A stretch of DNA of 64,000 nt, taken from the NCBI GenBank assembly GCA_002917075.1, contig NTMA01000007.1, forward strand, positions 186,001 through 250,000, read 5' to 3'. The stretch comes from Hawksworthiomyces lignivorus (Eukaryota > Ascomycota > Sordariomycetes > Ophiostomatales > Ophiostomataceae). The notes beneath the pieces were generated by a model. It had not been told where the DNA came from, did no database searches, and was given only the letters and a program-made list of their open reading frames with translations. Of the stretch, positions 52,973-63,544 are shown piece by piece (the stretch's first letter is position 1; each line of letters opens with the position of its first letter). The translations under genes were made by a program, and so were the position numbers.

Positions 52973-55292
52973 CTATATACCAGTGGACTCTTCTGTGCCC
53001 CAATTTTGACTAAACCAATTGATAGTATCTAAAGGACTGAATTGTATAAAATTATCCCAATCGATTGTAAAATCCAAGCTGTCTGACCCGGCTAGTGTCT
53101 GCGGCCGTCTCTTGTGGTTAAGAACGTGGTCGAGAACCTTTTTTATAACGCCGCCGACCTTGGAGGCAACAGACCCATTGGGTTGGGATGGGCCAGACGA
53201 GTTCAAGAAAGCCACTAGGAGGCTGAGCTGCTGAATGACGGACGATCTGGAGTATGTCTCGCCAGCGATGATATCCTCATCTGTGCCGATAGTCACAGGA
53301 TCCGGGTCTAGGAGTTCCATGCACAATACAGCCCCAGCCGGGGCTGCATATCCCATCATCTACATCTTGTTAGACCTAGTACGTTTAAACCCGATTTCGA
53401 AATCGGGGAGAACACGCATGTCAAACAAGGAGGGGAACGCCTTACTAGCCATTGCGATTCGCCTTGAATCTCTCCGCATCTATGCTTGTGGGTCCAAAAG
53501 TGCAAGTTTAAGATCACCATTTCGAAACTGGTGCGCAGGAGATTGCCCCTATCGCGACCGTGTTTAAGCAGTAATCGCTCCACTAGAAAGAGATTGAGCA
53601 AGTGATCAAGCCTGATCACAAGTTTCGAGTAGACTAGTCGAGAGTCGGCATTCTTAAAGTCTTCGGATGTAGGGATGCAAGCCACATAGTCTGGTAATTC
53701 CTTGTATAGTTCTAGTTCTTTGGTCTTGAGTTTGCTAAAGAGTTCATTAGCCGTTTCTGTGTCATTCGATGGGTAGATATAGGTCCTCTCATACAGGATA
53801 TCGTCAATGCCATGCTCCCTAGCGAAGCTAAGGCCGATTTCGAGGATTTCATCTCGAATAAGCGCCACCATCGTTCGAACACGGAGGATCGAACTTGAGC
53901 GTAACTGACCGTCTATATTCCATCCGGCGGGATCGAGTCGGATAAACTGTCTTTGAAATGTTTCTTTATCAGATAGTAGCGTGGCATTGTCCAAATCCAA
54001 GGGTAGTTTTATCGAGCAGAATCTTCGCGTGAGGAGGGGAGGCCGTCCAACGAGTGTGGCTAAGAGTTTGTCCACTATGAAGATTTGACACACGATATGT
54101 CTGCGAGCCTCTATTGATGTCAGTGGCCCAGCCGTAGTTGATGGATCACAGGGCCGATCGGTATGGAAGCCGCAAAACGTCAACATTGCAACCGTTTCGG
54201 CATGATATTTCCAATACGGAAGGCCTGGGTTGAATTAGTATCGATCTTGGATGGATGGACATTGCAGCATATGGCACAGGTAAAAGAGAAGAGCTTACTG
54301 GTATCGCCATGCAGGCATGCGTGCAACACAGAGCGTTTGTATAGCAAGAACATCATGAGGGAACCGGAACTTCCCCCCATGTTGGCGAGAGTGATGCAGG
54401 ACGAACAATATTCCGTGTAGTGGCCGACGAGCCTCCTCGAGTCTGAACCTACTGAGGCAGAAAATTCGCCGAGGACTGCGTAGAGGAACATCATCCCAAC
54501 TGCCTCCCAGCGCAAGTTTGGCCCCGAAAAGCTTTCTAACCATGCTTGAGGGTCGTCTTGATCTTCCTTAAGCATTCTTCTTGTGTTGATGCAAATCATG
54601 CCTCCCAACTCGCGTAGCTTAGCTATGTTCGTTCGGTCGCGGAGGTAGTGGCCGTACGTTGCCCAGGTGCTCGCAACCAGCTTTTCGCCAATCATCACCA
54701 TCCAATCATCATTTGGGTTGATATGGGGTCGCAAGGCGGCCGCGGCAGTCTCTTCACATGTGGGTATCGCTCGCAATATCCTGACCGCAAGGTGAGTGGC
54801 TTCTTGGTCCCTGTTCGTCATGTCCTCTATCTCGGCTAAGGACGGGGGCATCGCCTCACTCAAAGGTGTCTGTGATGATGGCATTGCTTCGCTCGCGGTT
54901 GAAGGACTCTGCACGGCTAAACTAGCCTCCGTCTCTAGGTAGGCCGCGGAGAAACTAGTTGGGCCAAAGAAACCCGAGGGTGCTCGAGCTGCCGGAGAGC
55001 TCCAAAATTTGTCTTCCGGGCCCACATGTCCTTTAAACCGGAAATCTGACATCGATGCCTCGTGTCCTTGCTGGTTAAAATGAACGGATTCACCGGATCG
55101 TGCATCCTGACCCGGTAGCACGTAGTAACATGTTGATCGTCCATTGGGCCGCCTACTACAGCGACGACACACGGGGTAGCCGTGGTCGCATGCCACTTTC
55201 CGTCGACGGCATGGCTCGCATGCTTGCTTCTTGCCATTTCGGCGCGTCGCAAGGGGGCTCGCCGAAGGGGACGCATCATGGATCTCCATCAT
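52973..55292 (-). CDS. Zn2Cys6 fungal transcription factor 5
   Basis: Exons 55292-54299, 54224-53446 and 53359-52973 close exactly to 719 residues. The zinc cluster is QACEPCRRRKVACDHGYPVCRRCSRR ending in C, near residues 24-55 (CX2CX6CX6CX2C then a longer last loop). The fungal_trans region begins near EETAAAALRPHINPNDDWM. The first intron joins HGDTS to LPYWKYHAETVAMLTFCG, and the second joins SQWL to MMGYAAPAGAVLCMELL; both junctions recreate family motifs, which fixes the splice sites. The [I]VDKLLATLVGRPPLL motif is also typical. Intron 2 contains an 18-bp perfect palindrome. Two adjacent ATGs start the frame; the first is used. Its 3' end faces NmrA-like gene 2 on the same strand, so co-regulation is possible. 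Confidence 0.92.
53390..53407. promoter_or_regulatory. 18-bp perfect palindrome in intron 2 of regulator 5
   Basis: CCCGATTTCGAAATCGGG is its own reverse complement. It contains an everted CCG-N10-CGG pair, the kind of half-site arrangement Zn2Cys6 dimers can bind. As RNA it could form a 7-bp stem with a UCGA loop. A role in autoregulation or splicing is inference only. Confidence 0.4.
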
Positions 55293-56324
55293 ACGAAGTG
55301 GAGGAATGGAGATTGAAAGGCGGAATCTCCGTGGCCAACGAATGCAATAAGCCTGCTAACGAACCACCGTGTGACGATCTGGATATTTGTGGTGACCGCT
55401 CTAGCGTAGTCTGGTGATTGCTAATAGACAAGCCGTATGCCCGCCCGCTTACGCTGACGGAGAAAATTCTGTCTTTAAATATTATTAGTTACCGGATACG
55501 GTGATTAGTTATCAAATGACGCGCTCTGGTTCGTTATATTAACAACAAAGATGGCATACAAATAAAACCTCGAAGACAGCTCAAATATCTTGAAAAACAG
55601 AGAAAATATCTTCATTTCTCACAACACTACTTAGACAGGTAAGCAGAGGATCTACGGCGTTGAGGGCCGAAATCCGCTCTTCCTCGTGTTCTGGCAAGTA
55701 TTCCCGCTTCCTACAACGCTCTATAGCTTCTTAAATGTTCAATTTGACGACAACAATGACGACGACGACGTAGAGGATGCGGATATGACTGCATGGAATT
55801 TCCTACTGTTTGACGGGTTTAAGCTTAAGTCGGACAAGAAGTTCGTGGCGCTTTTGTAAGGTCTAACGAAGTGTGAGGAAGTTTTCGAAGGAGTAGTTGT
55901 AAATATCGTTTATGGTAAGGCGTAATGAGTTTAATCGTATTTATTAACTAATCCTGACTATTCACGTTTGTACTAGGTGGAACCCTCTGGGGCAGAAATC
56001 ACCACTGAACCTAGTGTATAAAGCTATTATACAGTTTAAATAGGTTTATATAAGAAATAGTCGAAGTAAGTTGTTACGATTATGGCCCCCAACGAGGCCA
56101 GAAACGTAGACCTAGAAAAGGTAGACAAACACGACAGAACTATACTGGTTGGTTAGTTATTAAATATAAAAGTTTGGTGTTAAATTTGATCATATTACAG
56201 GGCCTTACAGGCCCTGCATGCCCCGCAAGGCCCTAATCAATTAGTGCTTGCTCTGCTGTGACCTGTTGCTCTACAGTGCAGTGAGGTGCTGTAGCTCAAC
56301 AACACCGTTTATTAAAAAGTCACT
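55293..56324. other. Promoter of regulator 5 and unassigned sequence
   Basis: About 1 kb. A plus-strand frame at about 55638-55859 is open for some 70 residues (YGVEGRNPLFLVFWQVFPL, then an Asp-rich segment) and ends in TAA. It has no start codon and no family I recognise. Near 56202-56235 short GGGCCTTACAGGCCCTGCAT-type inverted motifs may mark a transposon end. Confidence 0.35.
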
Positions 56325-56618
56325 TACTCGGCATGGAGGAATGATTTTGCGGCCTCAAAGCGATATTAAAAAGAGGTGTAGAACAAGAGATAGCTTAAAG
56401 ACAAAACGACAATCAACATGCCTTTTCACTATTCTTGCGACGCCCCTAAGCTGACAATTGCCCACGGCTGCCAGAAAGCGCCCTAAAGGTGGAGACGATT
56501 CTGCGGCCTGACAACAACCTCCCCGTGCTTACGCTCCCGCCCAGAGTGCTGTACGGTGGCCAATGGCTAGCACTTTTGCATCCATGGGGTCGCCGCCTGA
56601 ACAGTCGGCTCCCGTTTC
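56325..56618 (+). repeat. Dispersed repeat R4, copy b
   Basis: Second copy of the 50870-51168 repeat. Most left-half differences are G-to-A or C-to-T relative to copy a (for example AAGGCGATATC versus AAAGCGATATT), compatible with RIP-type decay. A few transversions and a small deletion are also present. Confidence 0.82.
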
Positions 56619-56807
56619 GATACTACTATACACAAGCAACAACTTCATAGCACTGACCTTATTAAGATTGACAGCCTCCATAAACGGTTTCTAATTGTTT
56701 TTTACATGGTATTTGAGTTCGCTTTTTTCTGTTAGTAGATATAAGACTGTTTTAGTATCGTCCTCGCCGCTTTTATTAATAGCTATAGTTAGTGGTAATT
56801 GCAACAC

Positions 56808-57020
56808 TGTTCTAGACCTAGATAGATCAGCCTCTAAGTTGGCACTCAGGGGCGACACCGTATGTGCGCTAGGGGATGTTTAGTTTTTGTAAGAAGTGTT
56901 ATTCAGACGATAGTTGATTGTAAGGGGGGTTCGTCTTAAGAGTGATGTGAATTATACCGTCAACATGGTATGGTAACACGCGTATTACGCAACACGCGTG
57001 TCCTGTACACATAATGTAAC
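56808..57020 (+). repeat. Dispersed repeat R3, copy b (LTR-like)
   Basis: Second copy of 46999-47210, beginning at the same TGTTCT edge. It keeps ATGGTATGGTAACACGCG and the ACACGCG...ACGCGTGT inverted pair near its right end. It lies only 190 bp after repeat R4b, forming a small repeat island. Confidence 0.7.
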
Positions 57021-57343
57021 CATGATACTGTATATTACTGCCCCTTTACTGCCAAGAACTCTCTTGGAGATCTACATAGTGTTAATCCAAATATTTCTAA
57101 TCTCACATAATTATACGCGTATTGGTCACCCTCGTTACTACGCCTTGAACCACCCAGGTATTCTAGTCTAATTGCTATATCGCTGTACACTTGCTTTCAT
57201 CTAAAGACTGGATTCCCATACAAAAATGGATATCGCAAAGTAAAGGTCATTTCCATCAGTTTTCGGGCTCTCGGCGCCCAATATCGAATCCTTGCAGGTC
57301 CGAGAATGCCTACCTTCTCTTCTCTATCTGCCAACGTTTAGCC
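57021..57343. other. Distal promoter of the FAD oxidase, no gene seen
   Basis: AT-rich flank between repeat R3b and the oxidase core promoter. Confidence 0.4.
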
Positions 57344-57383
57344 TATAAATACCGAGGGTCTATCCTCAAATAATACCGAGGGT
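57344..57383 (+). promoter_or_regulatory. TATA box and direct repeat upstream of the FAD oxidase
   Basis: TATAAAT at 57344-57350 overlaps the first of two direct repeats of AATACCGAGGGT (57348-57359 and 57372-57383), 24 bp apart. They lie about 95-130 bp before the oxidase ATG. The repeats could be an activator site, but the factor is unknown. Confidence 0.45.
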
Positions 57384-57475
57384 GCCTTCTTCTACACCAA
57401 TCTAGAAAAATCTCCTAGTCTGGTGTATATTTTAGTTATTGTGTGTTCAAATCGCTTAGTCTTAAGTTGATAAAG

Positions 57476-59146
57476 ATGTTTTGGAAATATCTCGGCGTGT
57501 CCTTCTTGGCCATACCGGTCATAAGCTCCACCCAGATCGAAGGTCTTTCAAACATTGGAAGCATGCAGCAAGCTGTTTCGCCAAGCGGCTCCCCTCCTGT
57601 GAGCCGATCAACCCTCATGGACGTGCTACATCGAAGCTAACTTCCGAACAGTGTGATGCCCTCGCAGCTGCCGGTCTCAGCGATATTCTTCTCCTTCCGA
57701 CGCACAATTCCTATGAGCCGCAGATACAATCGTGGTGGTCTAGGAATGCTCGTCTCCATCCGTGGTGCCTTGTCATGCCGCGTGATTCATCCCAAGTTTC
57801 CCTTGCTTTGACCACACTTCTCGAAGCCGGTCAAGGTGCTGGAGACTGGCATATTTCCGTACGCAGTGGCGGGCATTCCTGGCCCGGCAGCAATAACGTT
57901 GCAAACGGCGTGACCATTGACCTTAGCATGATGAACTCATCCGTATACAACGCGTACACGAATACAGCTAGAGTCGAGCCTGGCGCCCGCTGGGGCCAAG
58001 TGTATACAGATCTGCAAGAGCAAGGCGTCACGGCGGTCGGTGGCCGCGACGGCGGTGTCGGCGTCGGCGGATTTCTTCTTGGTGGAGGCTTGTCCTTTTT
58101 CTATCCCAAGCTCGGGCTTGCCTGCAACTCCGTCGTCAACTACGAGATCGTCCTCACTAATGGCACCATTGTGAATGCCAACGCGTCTGTGAACTCTGAT
58201 CTCTGGAAGGCCCTGAGAGGCGGCGGAAGCAACTTTGGCATCGTCACCCGCTACGACTTGGAGGTCATGCCCAGCAGGAACTTGTACTATGACCTCCGCT
58301 TTTTGTCGGTTAATTATTCAGATGCGGTAGTGGATACCATTGTCGATTTTGCCAACCACGATGAATCGCTCGGTGACAATGCACTGGTGCCCTTCTTTCA
58401 GCATAACAGTTCTATCAGCGCTGGAATTTCCATCGGCGTCATCTACGTAAACACTGCCGGGAACGCTAGCGCTGGAACAAGTTATGACAATCTTGCAAAG
58501 CTACCAGCACTGTTCAACCAAACCACTTTCCAGACGATGGCCGAAGCGGCCGTCGGTTCTCAGGTGCCCGCCGGGTTTTTGTACGTTACCATTAAAATTG
58601 CGGCATAATTGTATCAGAGGTAGCTGACAAAGAAATCGATGCAGAACCGCCTCGTCAACTCGCACCTTCAGGAACGATCCGGCCATTATCCGCTATTGTA
58701 ACAAGCTTCATGAAGCTTACGTTGCGTCTTTGACAGCATCCATCGGGGCGGACAGCTTCGATACCTTCATGTTCTTTCAACCTGTACCCGCGTACGTGGG
58801 CAAGATTGGAGCAGAGAAAGGTGGAAACGTGCTCGGACTCGACAATATGACGGGTAATGCCGTGTTGTGGGTGGGCGGTGTCAGCATTGCCACTGACGAA
58901 GCAGCACTGGCAAAGGCACAGGCTGGCTTGAACGCTATGTCGGCACAGATCCAGGCCTTTGCACAGTCTGTCGGCGGGGATATGGACTTTGTGTATCTCA
59001 ATTATGCAGATCCAAGCCAGGATCCGCTGGGCAGCTATGGCGCTGAGCAGGTCAACTACATTGCTGATATAGCTGCTCGCTATGATCCTGGAAGAGGCTT
59101 TCAGGAGCGGGTTCCAGGTGGATTCAAGATCAGTAGGGTGGTCTGA
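57476..59146 (+). CDS. Secreted FAD-linked oxidase, BBE-like (AA7-type)
   Basis: Extracellular flavoprotein oxidase of the VAO/berberine-bridge family, oxidising an alcohol or sugar and reducing O2 to H2O2. Exons 57476-57598, 57652-58580 and 58645-59146 give 517 residues. MFWKYLGVSFLAIPVISS is a signal peptide. Intron 1 (53 bp) joins SGSPP to CDALAAAGL; without it the frame stops. The FAD domain has SVRSGGHSWPGSNN, where His116 is the expected covalent FAD anchor. GGRDGGVGVGGFLLGGGLSFF follows; the Cys used by bicovalent relatives such as chito-oligosaccharide oxidase is not seen there. The C-terminal BBE motif is YLNYADPSQDPLGSYGAEQV. Several N-glycosylation sequons (NSS, NTT, NAS) fit secretion. 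It is tail-to-tail with a GH18-LysM chitinase 378 bp away. An upstream in-frame ATG (57443) is possible but blurs the signal peptide. Confidence 0.9.
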
Positions 59147-59524
59147 ATCCACTTTAATCGCTTACCTCCGGACAGTAAGGAAATGTTAGCAGTGGGCTAG
59201 GTGCGCTCTTGGCAAAAATTCAAACGGCATTAGTTTTTCTCTTCTAAATTCTATAAAAATCTCATAGGATATTCTAAGAGATAATAATACATTAATAATA
59301 AGGAGTTATGCAGAGAGGGAAGACTAGTAAATAACACTGAGAGAAAGAACATGGTTAAAAAAGCGAATACACTGCTGTACAGCAATGTCGTCGAGGGTAA
59401 AAGCAGATCGGCATCTAAGAATATGAGGTAATCTATCGGTAGTTAAGCGCTTTGATCCGAAGAGAGTAATATAGCAGTTAGAGAGCAAATAATTGCGACA
59501 TAAGACGAGAAGGCCTGCGGAATA
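59147..59524. other. Convergent intergenic region
   Basis: Shared 3' flank of the FAD oxidase and the chitinase. It is AT-rich and shows no gene. Confidence 0.5.
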
Positions 59525-61419
59525 TTACAACTGAAAGACTTCTTTAATGGTGTTGAGGGCATAGCTTGGCCTTAGAGATGCCGTGGGGCCGGAGGAATTT
59601 GAGTACACTGTGGAGCTAGAAGTAGTTTTATTGGTCCAGCTGTAAGTCAAACTGGTGGAAACTTTGGTTGTCCAGCTTCTGTAGCTTGTTGCAGAGTAGG
59701 TAGTCATTGCGGAGGTAGTGGATACTGGCAAACTAGCTCCAACACACAAGACCTGACCAATCTGTAGGTCGGTACAGTCAGTGTTAAAAGCGCCGGGGTT
59801 CAGATCTTGCAGCTCTTCAAAGCTAATGTCGTATAATGTATCGATGATATAGCATGTGTCTCCAGCGCTGACGGTGTAGTATTTATCGCAGATAATAGGC
59901 GATGTCGTTGGACCAACTGACGACGTCGTTGAAGGGGAGGTGCCGCTAGTGGAGCTGACGGTGCTCGTGGCGCTGGTGATCGTTGGTCCTGTTGAAACGC
60001 AGAGAACCTGTCCAATGTTCAGGTTGGTGCAATCCGAATTAAATGCGTTGGGATTCCACTCCTGCAGCTGCGCATAGGTGATGCCAAATTTGCTGTCGAT
60101 GGCAAAGCAGCTATCGCCGGCCTCTACTTCGTAGTGCTTGGTGCAGCGGAGAGGCAAGCAAAGCATCTGACCGGGAGTAAGGTCGCAGAATGAGTCCAGC
60201 TCTGGATTCAGAGACAGAATCTGGGCTACAGTAGTGTCATACACGGCGGCTAGGTCATAGCAGTCGTCGGTAGGCTGAACGACGTAAGGGTTGCTGCAAG
60301 CCGTTGGAGAGGGGGTTATCGTGGCGCTAGCAGAAGTGGTTGGCGTTGTGGTCACCGATGCTAGGATATGCTTGACGACTTCGACATAAGGCTCCGTAGT
60401 CGACGTTGCATTAGTATTCGTATAGGAAAGGTACTCGTCCCACAGCATGACTCCTCCGAAGGACGGGCTTGTCCCATAGGTGTTTAAGATATATGACAGA
60501 GTTGCATAATCGAGATAGCCAGAGGCGCCCTCGTCCGCTGGAAGCCCAATATATAGTTCGGCGTGCGCGCTCCTGGTGCCTGGGAGGAACTCGACCCACT
60601 GGTCAAAATTGAAATTATTGGTAGTACCATCACACTCCGGGTTGTTGTAATATTGAACCCAGAGGATGTCAAATTCAGCACCCGCAATCATCTGCTTCAT
60701 CGGCAAGGTGGGGTCTGAGACGATAGGGCACTGTGGCGCACCCGTAATGACATACCGAGACTCTGTGCCCCAGTACCCACGCAACTGGTCGATCATCGCG
60801 ATCCACGGAGCTTCGGATGCTATTAAGTGTAAGAACAAGAAATTCTAAACTCATTACCAGGAGCTGAAGATATAGAATTCTTACGAAAAATGGCCTCAAT
60901 GTCAAAATCAAATCCGTCCACGGAATTATGCTCCGTTGAGCTGATATCAAAGGGACGAGGACCTCCAAAGCTAGCATTATAGGGGCCAAACGCTCCCCAC
61001 ATGAAATCAGCAAAATACTTGCCGTTCTCGACTGTTGTTACGTTGTAGTTTGCGAGGCTGGCGTCAAATACACCGCCAATTGAGAGGATGATCTTGGTGC
61101 CGAGCTCTTGGCACACCGGAATACCCTCTTGAATGTCGATACAACCCTTGATCAAATTAGAGGCTCTACCGTTGACAGAGTACGTCGTGCCCGGGCAATG
61201 CGCCGCAAACTCCATACCCGGGTAGCCGGTCATGCCATCGTTTTCCGGAGATTCGTTAATGAATGTTAATGTGACATAATCAACACGGTCCTGCTGGCAC
61301 ACCTCGGCAAGTGTCCGGTTGCCATTTTGGCCCCAGTAGAGGTTAACTTTTCCGGCCGCCAAAGAGGAGACAACAAAGGAAGAAAAAATGGCAAGCACAA
61401 AGGAATGTAAAAGAGCCAT
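59525..61419 (-). CDS. GH18 chitinase with three LysM domains
   Basis: Secreted endo-chitinase with chitin-binding modules. Exons 61419-60885 and 60819-59525 give 609 residues across a 65-bp intron. A signal peptide (MALLHSFVLAIFSSFVVSSLA) precedes a GH18 domain starting GKVNLYWGQNGN. The catalytic motif DGFDFDIE spans residues 168-175, with Glu175 the acid; the intron lies three residues later. LWVQYYNNPEC and GVMLWDEY complete the barrel. Three LysM (CBM50) domains follow at about 356-401, 407-452 and 491-537, each with YxVxxGDxC-like starts, joined by Ser/Thr-rich linkers. The barrel resembles the plant class III-like subgroup rather than the large LysM-bearing killer-toxin-like subgroup. 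The tail is Ser/Thr-rich without a clear GPI signal. Roles in cell-wall remodelling or mycoparasitism are possible. Confidence 0.93.
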
Positions 61420-61818
61420 CTTGGAACAATGACTTCGTCAGATACAGACATGGCGAAGAGCAGAAGAGACGAGGACAAAAGAATGAAATATATTCAGCAG
61501 CCATTGAGGACATGTTACGTCGCAACACGAAGTGAGTCTGCTAGATCCCTAGCAAAGTTCGGGTGTACCTGACGCCAAGCACAGAGTTGTCCATCCGTTG
61601 TGGGTCAAAGGAGACTGCATCATCGCGCGCAAAACCTGCAGCAAAAAAGTTAACTAGCGGCGATCCTTCGCTATAACTATAGTTTAAATATAAGCACATC
61701 GGGACATTGTGTCCTCCGCTTATGCTTAACAGACCAGTGTACAGAGTAGAGTTAGATCATATTTATTAACAAATCTTCAACTAAGTACGAAGAACTAAAA
61801 AATTAAAAATATATAGTG
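61420..61818. other. Promoter of the chitinase
   Basis: Intergenic sequence between the chitinase start and the 5S rRNA terminator. No other feature was recognised. Confidence 0.4.
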
Positions 61819-61823
61819 AAAAA
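61819..61823 (-). terminator. RNA polymerase III terminator of the 5S gene
   Basis: Five T residues on the transcribed strand four bases after the 3' end of the 5S sequence, the usual pol III stop. Confidence 0.65.
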
Positions 61824-61827
61824 TAGA

Positions 61828-61946
61828 ACGTACAGCAGCGGGTATTCGCTGGTCGTCACCGACCCAACTACTAATCCGCCGATTACTGGTTTAACTAGGG
61901 GAGAGCAGACGGGATCCCGTGCTTTCCAGTATCTATGGCCGTACGT
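61828..61946 (-). rRNA. 5S ribosomal RNA gene
   Basis: The minus strand reads ACGTACGGCCATAG at its 5' end and GCTGTACGT at its 3' end. These pair as helix I, giving 119 nt, the normal 5S length. The internal control region is conserved: TTAGTAGTTGGGT, GGTGACGACC and AGCGAATACC fit the fungal 5S C-box part, and GTTAAACCAG lies at the A-box place. A T5 terminator follows. Filamentous ascomycetes carry 5S genes singly scattered through the genome, which fits its position between a chitinase and a deaminase gene. Some bases differ from the Neurospora form I recall, so this could be a divergent isotype or a young pseudogene. Confidence 0.85.
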
Positions 61947-62828
61947 GATTGTACAGAGTAGTATTGGTGCTTATAAGTCCTGTAGCATCTGTATTTTTAA
62001 AGGGGGTTGTTACATCTTCCACCACAAAAAGACACCGAGGTCCACTTTCGCAGGAATTTGGCTGCCATTTATGTTGTAATTCCTTTTTTTTCTGGGCCCT
62101 TAATTCTGGTAATCATGCCCCTATTCAGAAGACGTCGTGATAATTTAAAGCATCTAAAATTGGTCCGATTAGGAAACTAAGTGATTCAGCCAATTGAAAG
62201 CTGATTTTCTAGGCGTGTACGAGCATTGGGTGCGGTGCTACTTTAGGCTTACAGGAAGGATTTAGAGTTTGATCGTATTTCTAAGCCAGTCCTGGCCATT
62301 TAGTTCTATTAGAGACGCGAAGGATTTAATTAACACAACTCATAGGATGCTTTCCGAAAGATCAGCAAAAAGTATCAACGCGATTTAAAAATAAAGATTA
62401 TATGTCTCTACTTGTATTGTAATAGCCTCCAAGCCTCCGAGAGCTGAAAATGTTTTAGTTGACATAGAAGCCGACCACCGCTAATAGGCGGCAATTCTCC
62501 CACCGTGATGCAGCGACCTACAAGTGGTTGACTAATAAGCTTGGTGCGACAGTTCGATGTTGTTTATTCCGAGAATACCAATAACGCAGGAAGGAAAGCC
62601 GAAATCAAAAACTCTCTGGCGGGGTCGCACGATGGGCGGCCGCGCCCGAGAGATAGCGCCAAATAAATCTTATCTGTGGAGGCTTTCCTCCGACCAAGCT
62701 GTACTGTATGAGCAAATTCTGGATTAGTGAACCTCTACTCATCCAGTACCCGTCCTATGCTTGAGCAGCGATCGCCGTCTAGAAGAAGAAAAAGGCAACA
62801 CACAACCCATAGCGGCATCGACAATAAA
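61947..62828. other. Intergenic, no gene seen
   Basis: Between the 5S gene and the deaminase. No recognisable coding or repeat sequence. Confidence 0.45.
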
Positions 62829-63544
62829 ATGGGTGTTGCCGAGGAATTCTTTCCTCCGCGGACGGCTCCCACGCCGGAGCAGATCGACAAGGTATTCCGG
62901 CCTAACAAAAGGGGGGGGGGGGTTGAATGCTACACAGCCTACACTAAACCATATCCTCCTCAGAGTGGATTTCCTGACAATTGCTAATTTCAATAACCCC
63001 CTCATCTCCATGACTGCAGAACTTGCAAGCCGTCCTGGCGCTCCAGCACCGCGCTATGGCCGAACATGGCCGTGTGCCATTCGCCGCCATCCTCGTCGGC
63101 CCGGACCACGAGACCGTCCTGCTAACACACTGGAATGTATCCCACATTGACCACGCCGAGTCCTGCTTGGCCCGCCTCGCCGCTGCGCAGTACGCTCAGG
63201 CGTACCTGTGGACGTGCACCTTGTACAGCACCTGGGAGCCATGCGCCATGTGCACCGGAACGACTTATTGGGCCAACATCGGGCGCATCGTGTTCGCAGC
63301 GAGTGATGCGCAGCTCTTGGAGCTGACAGGCGCGGGAAATGGTATCAATTTCACGGCCACCGGCGAGAGCTGGAGCTGCGCTGCGGTGGCGAGCGGCGGG
63401 CAGAAGGACATTGTCGTCATTGGTCCCGTCGCAGGCTGGGATGAGAAAGTTATGGAGGATGCAGACTGGTTCTGGAGCAAGACGGAAGCCCGCCTGGCTG
63501 CTGCCGCGGCTTCGACTCCAGAAGTTGATAGCAGAAAAGATTAG
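62829..63544 (+). CDS. Cytidine/guanine-deaminase-fold protein
   Basis: Zinc-dependent nucleobase or nucleoside deaminase of the dCMP_cyt_deam_1 (CDA) fold. Exons 62829-62891 and 63020-63544 give 195 residues. The 128-bp intron (GTATTC...TGCAG) contains a run of ten Gs. The zinc and catalytic residues are His66-Ala-Glu68 (DHAESC) and Pro94-Cys95-Ala-Met-Cys98 (EPCAMC), where His66, Cys95 and Cys98 bind zinc and Glu68 is the proton shuttle. The WANIGRIVFAASD strand after PCxxC is typical of guanine deaminase/TadA-like enzymes, so guanine or a related base is a likely substrate, but tRNA or other targets cannot be excluded. The start has good context (AAAATGGG); an upstream in-frame ATG (62727) would add a basic extension. 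Confidence 0.88.

Noticed and set aside
57443..57475. Upstream start for the FAD oxidase
   Set aside because: It adds a charged segment before the signal peptide; the ATG at 57476 gives a normal secretory leader.
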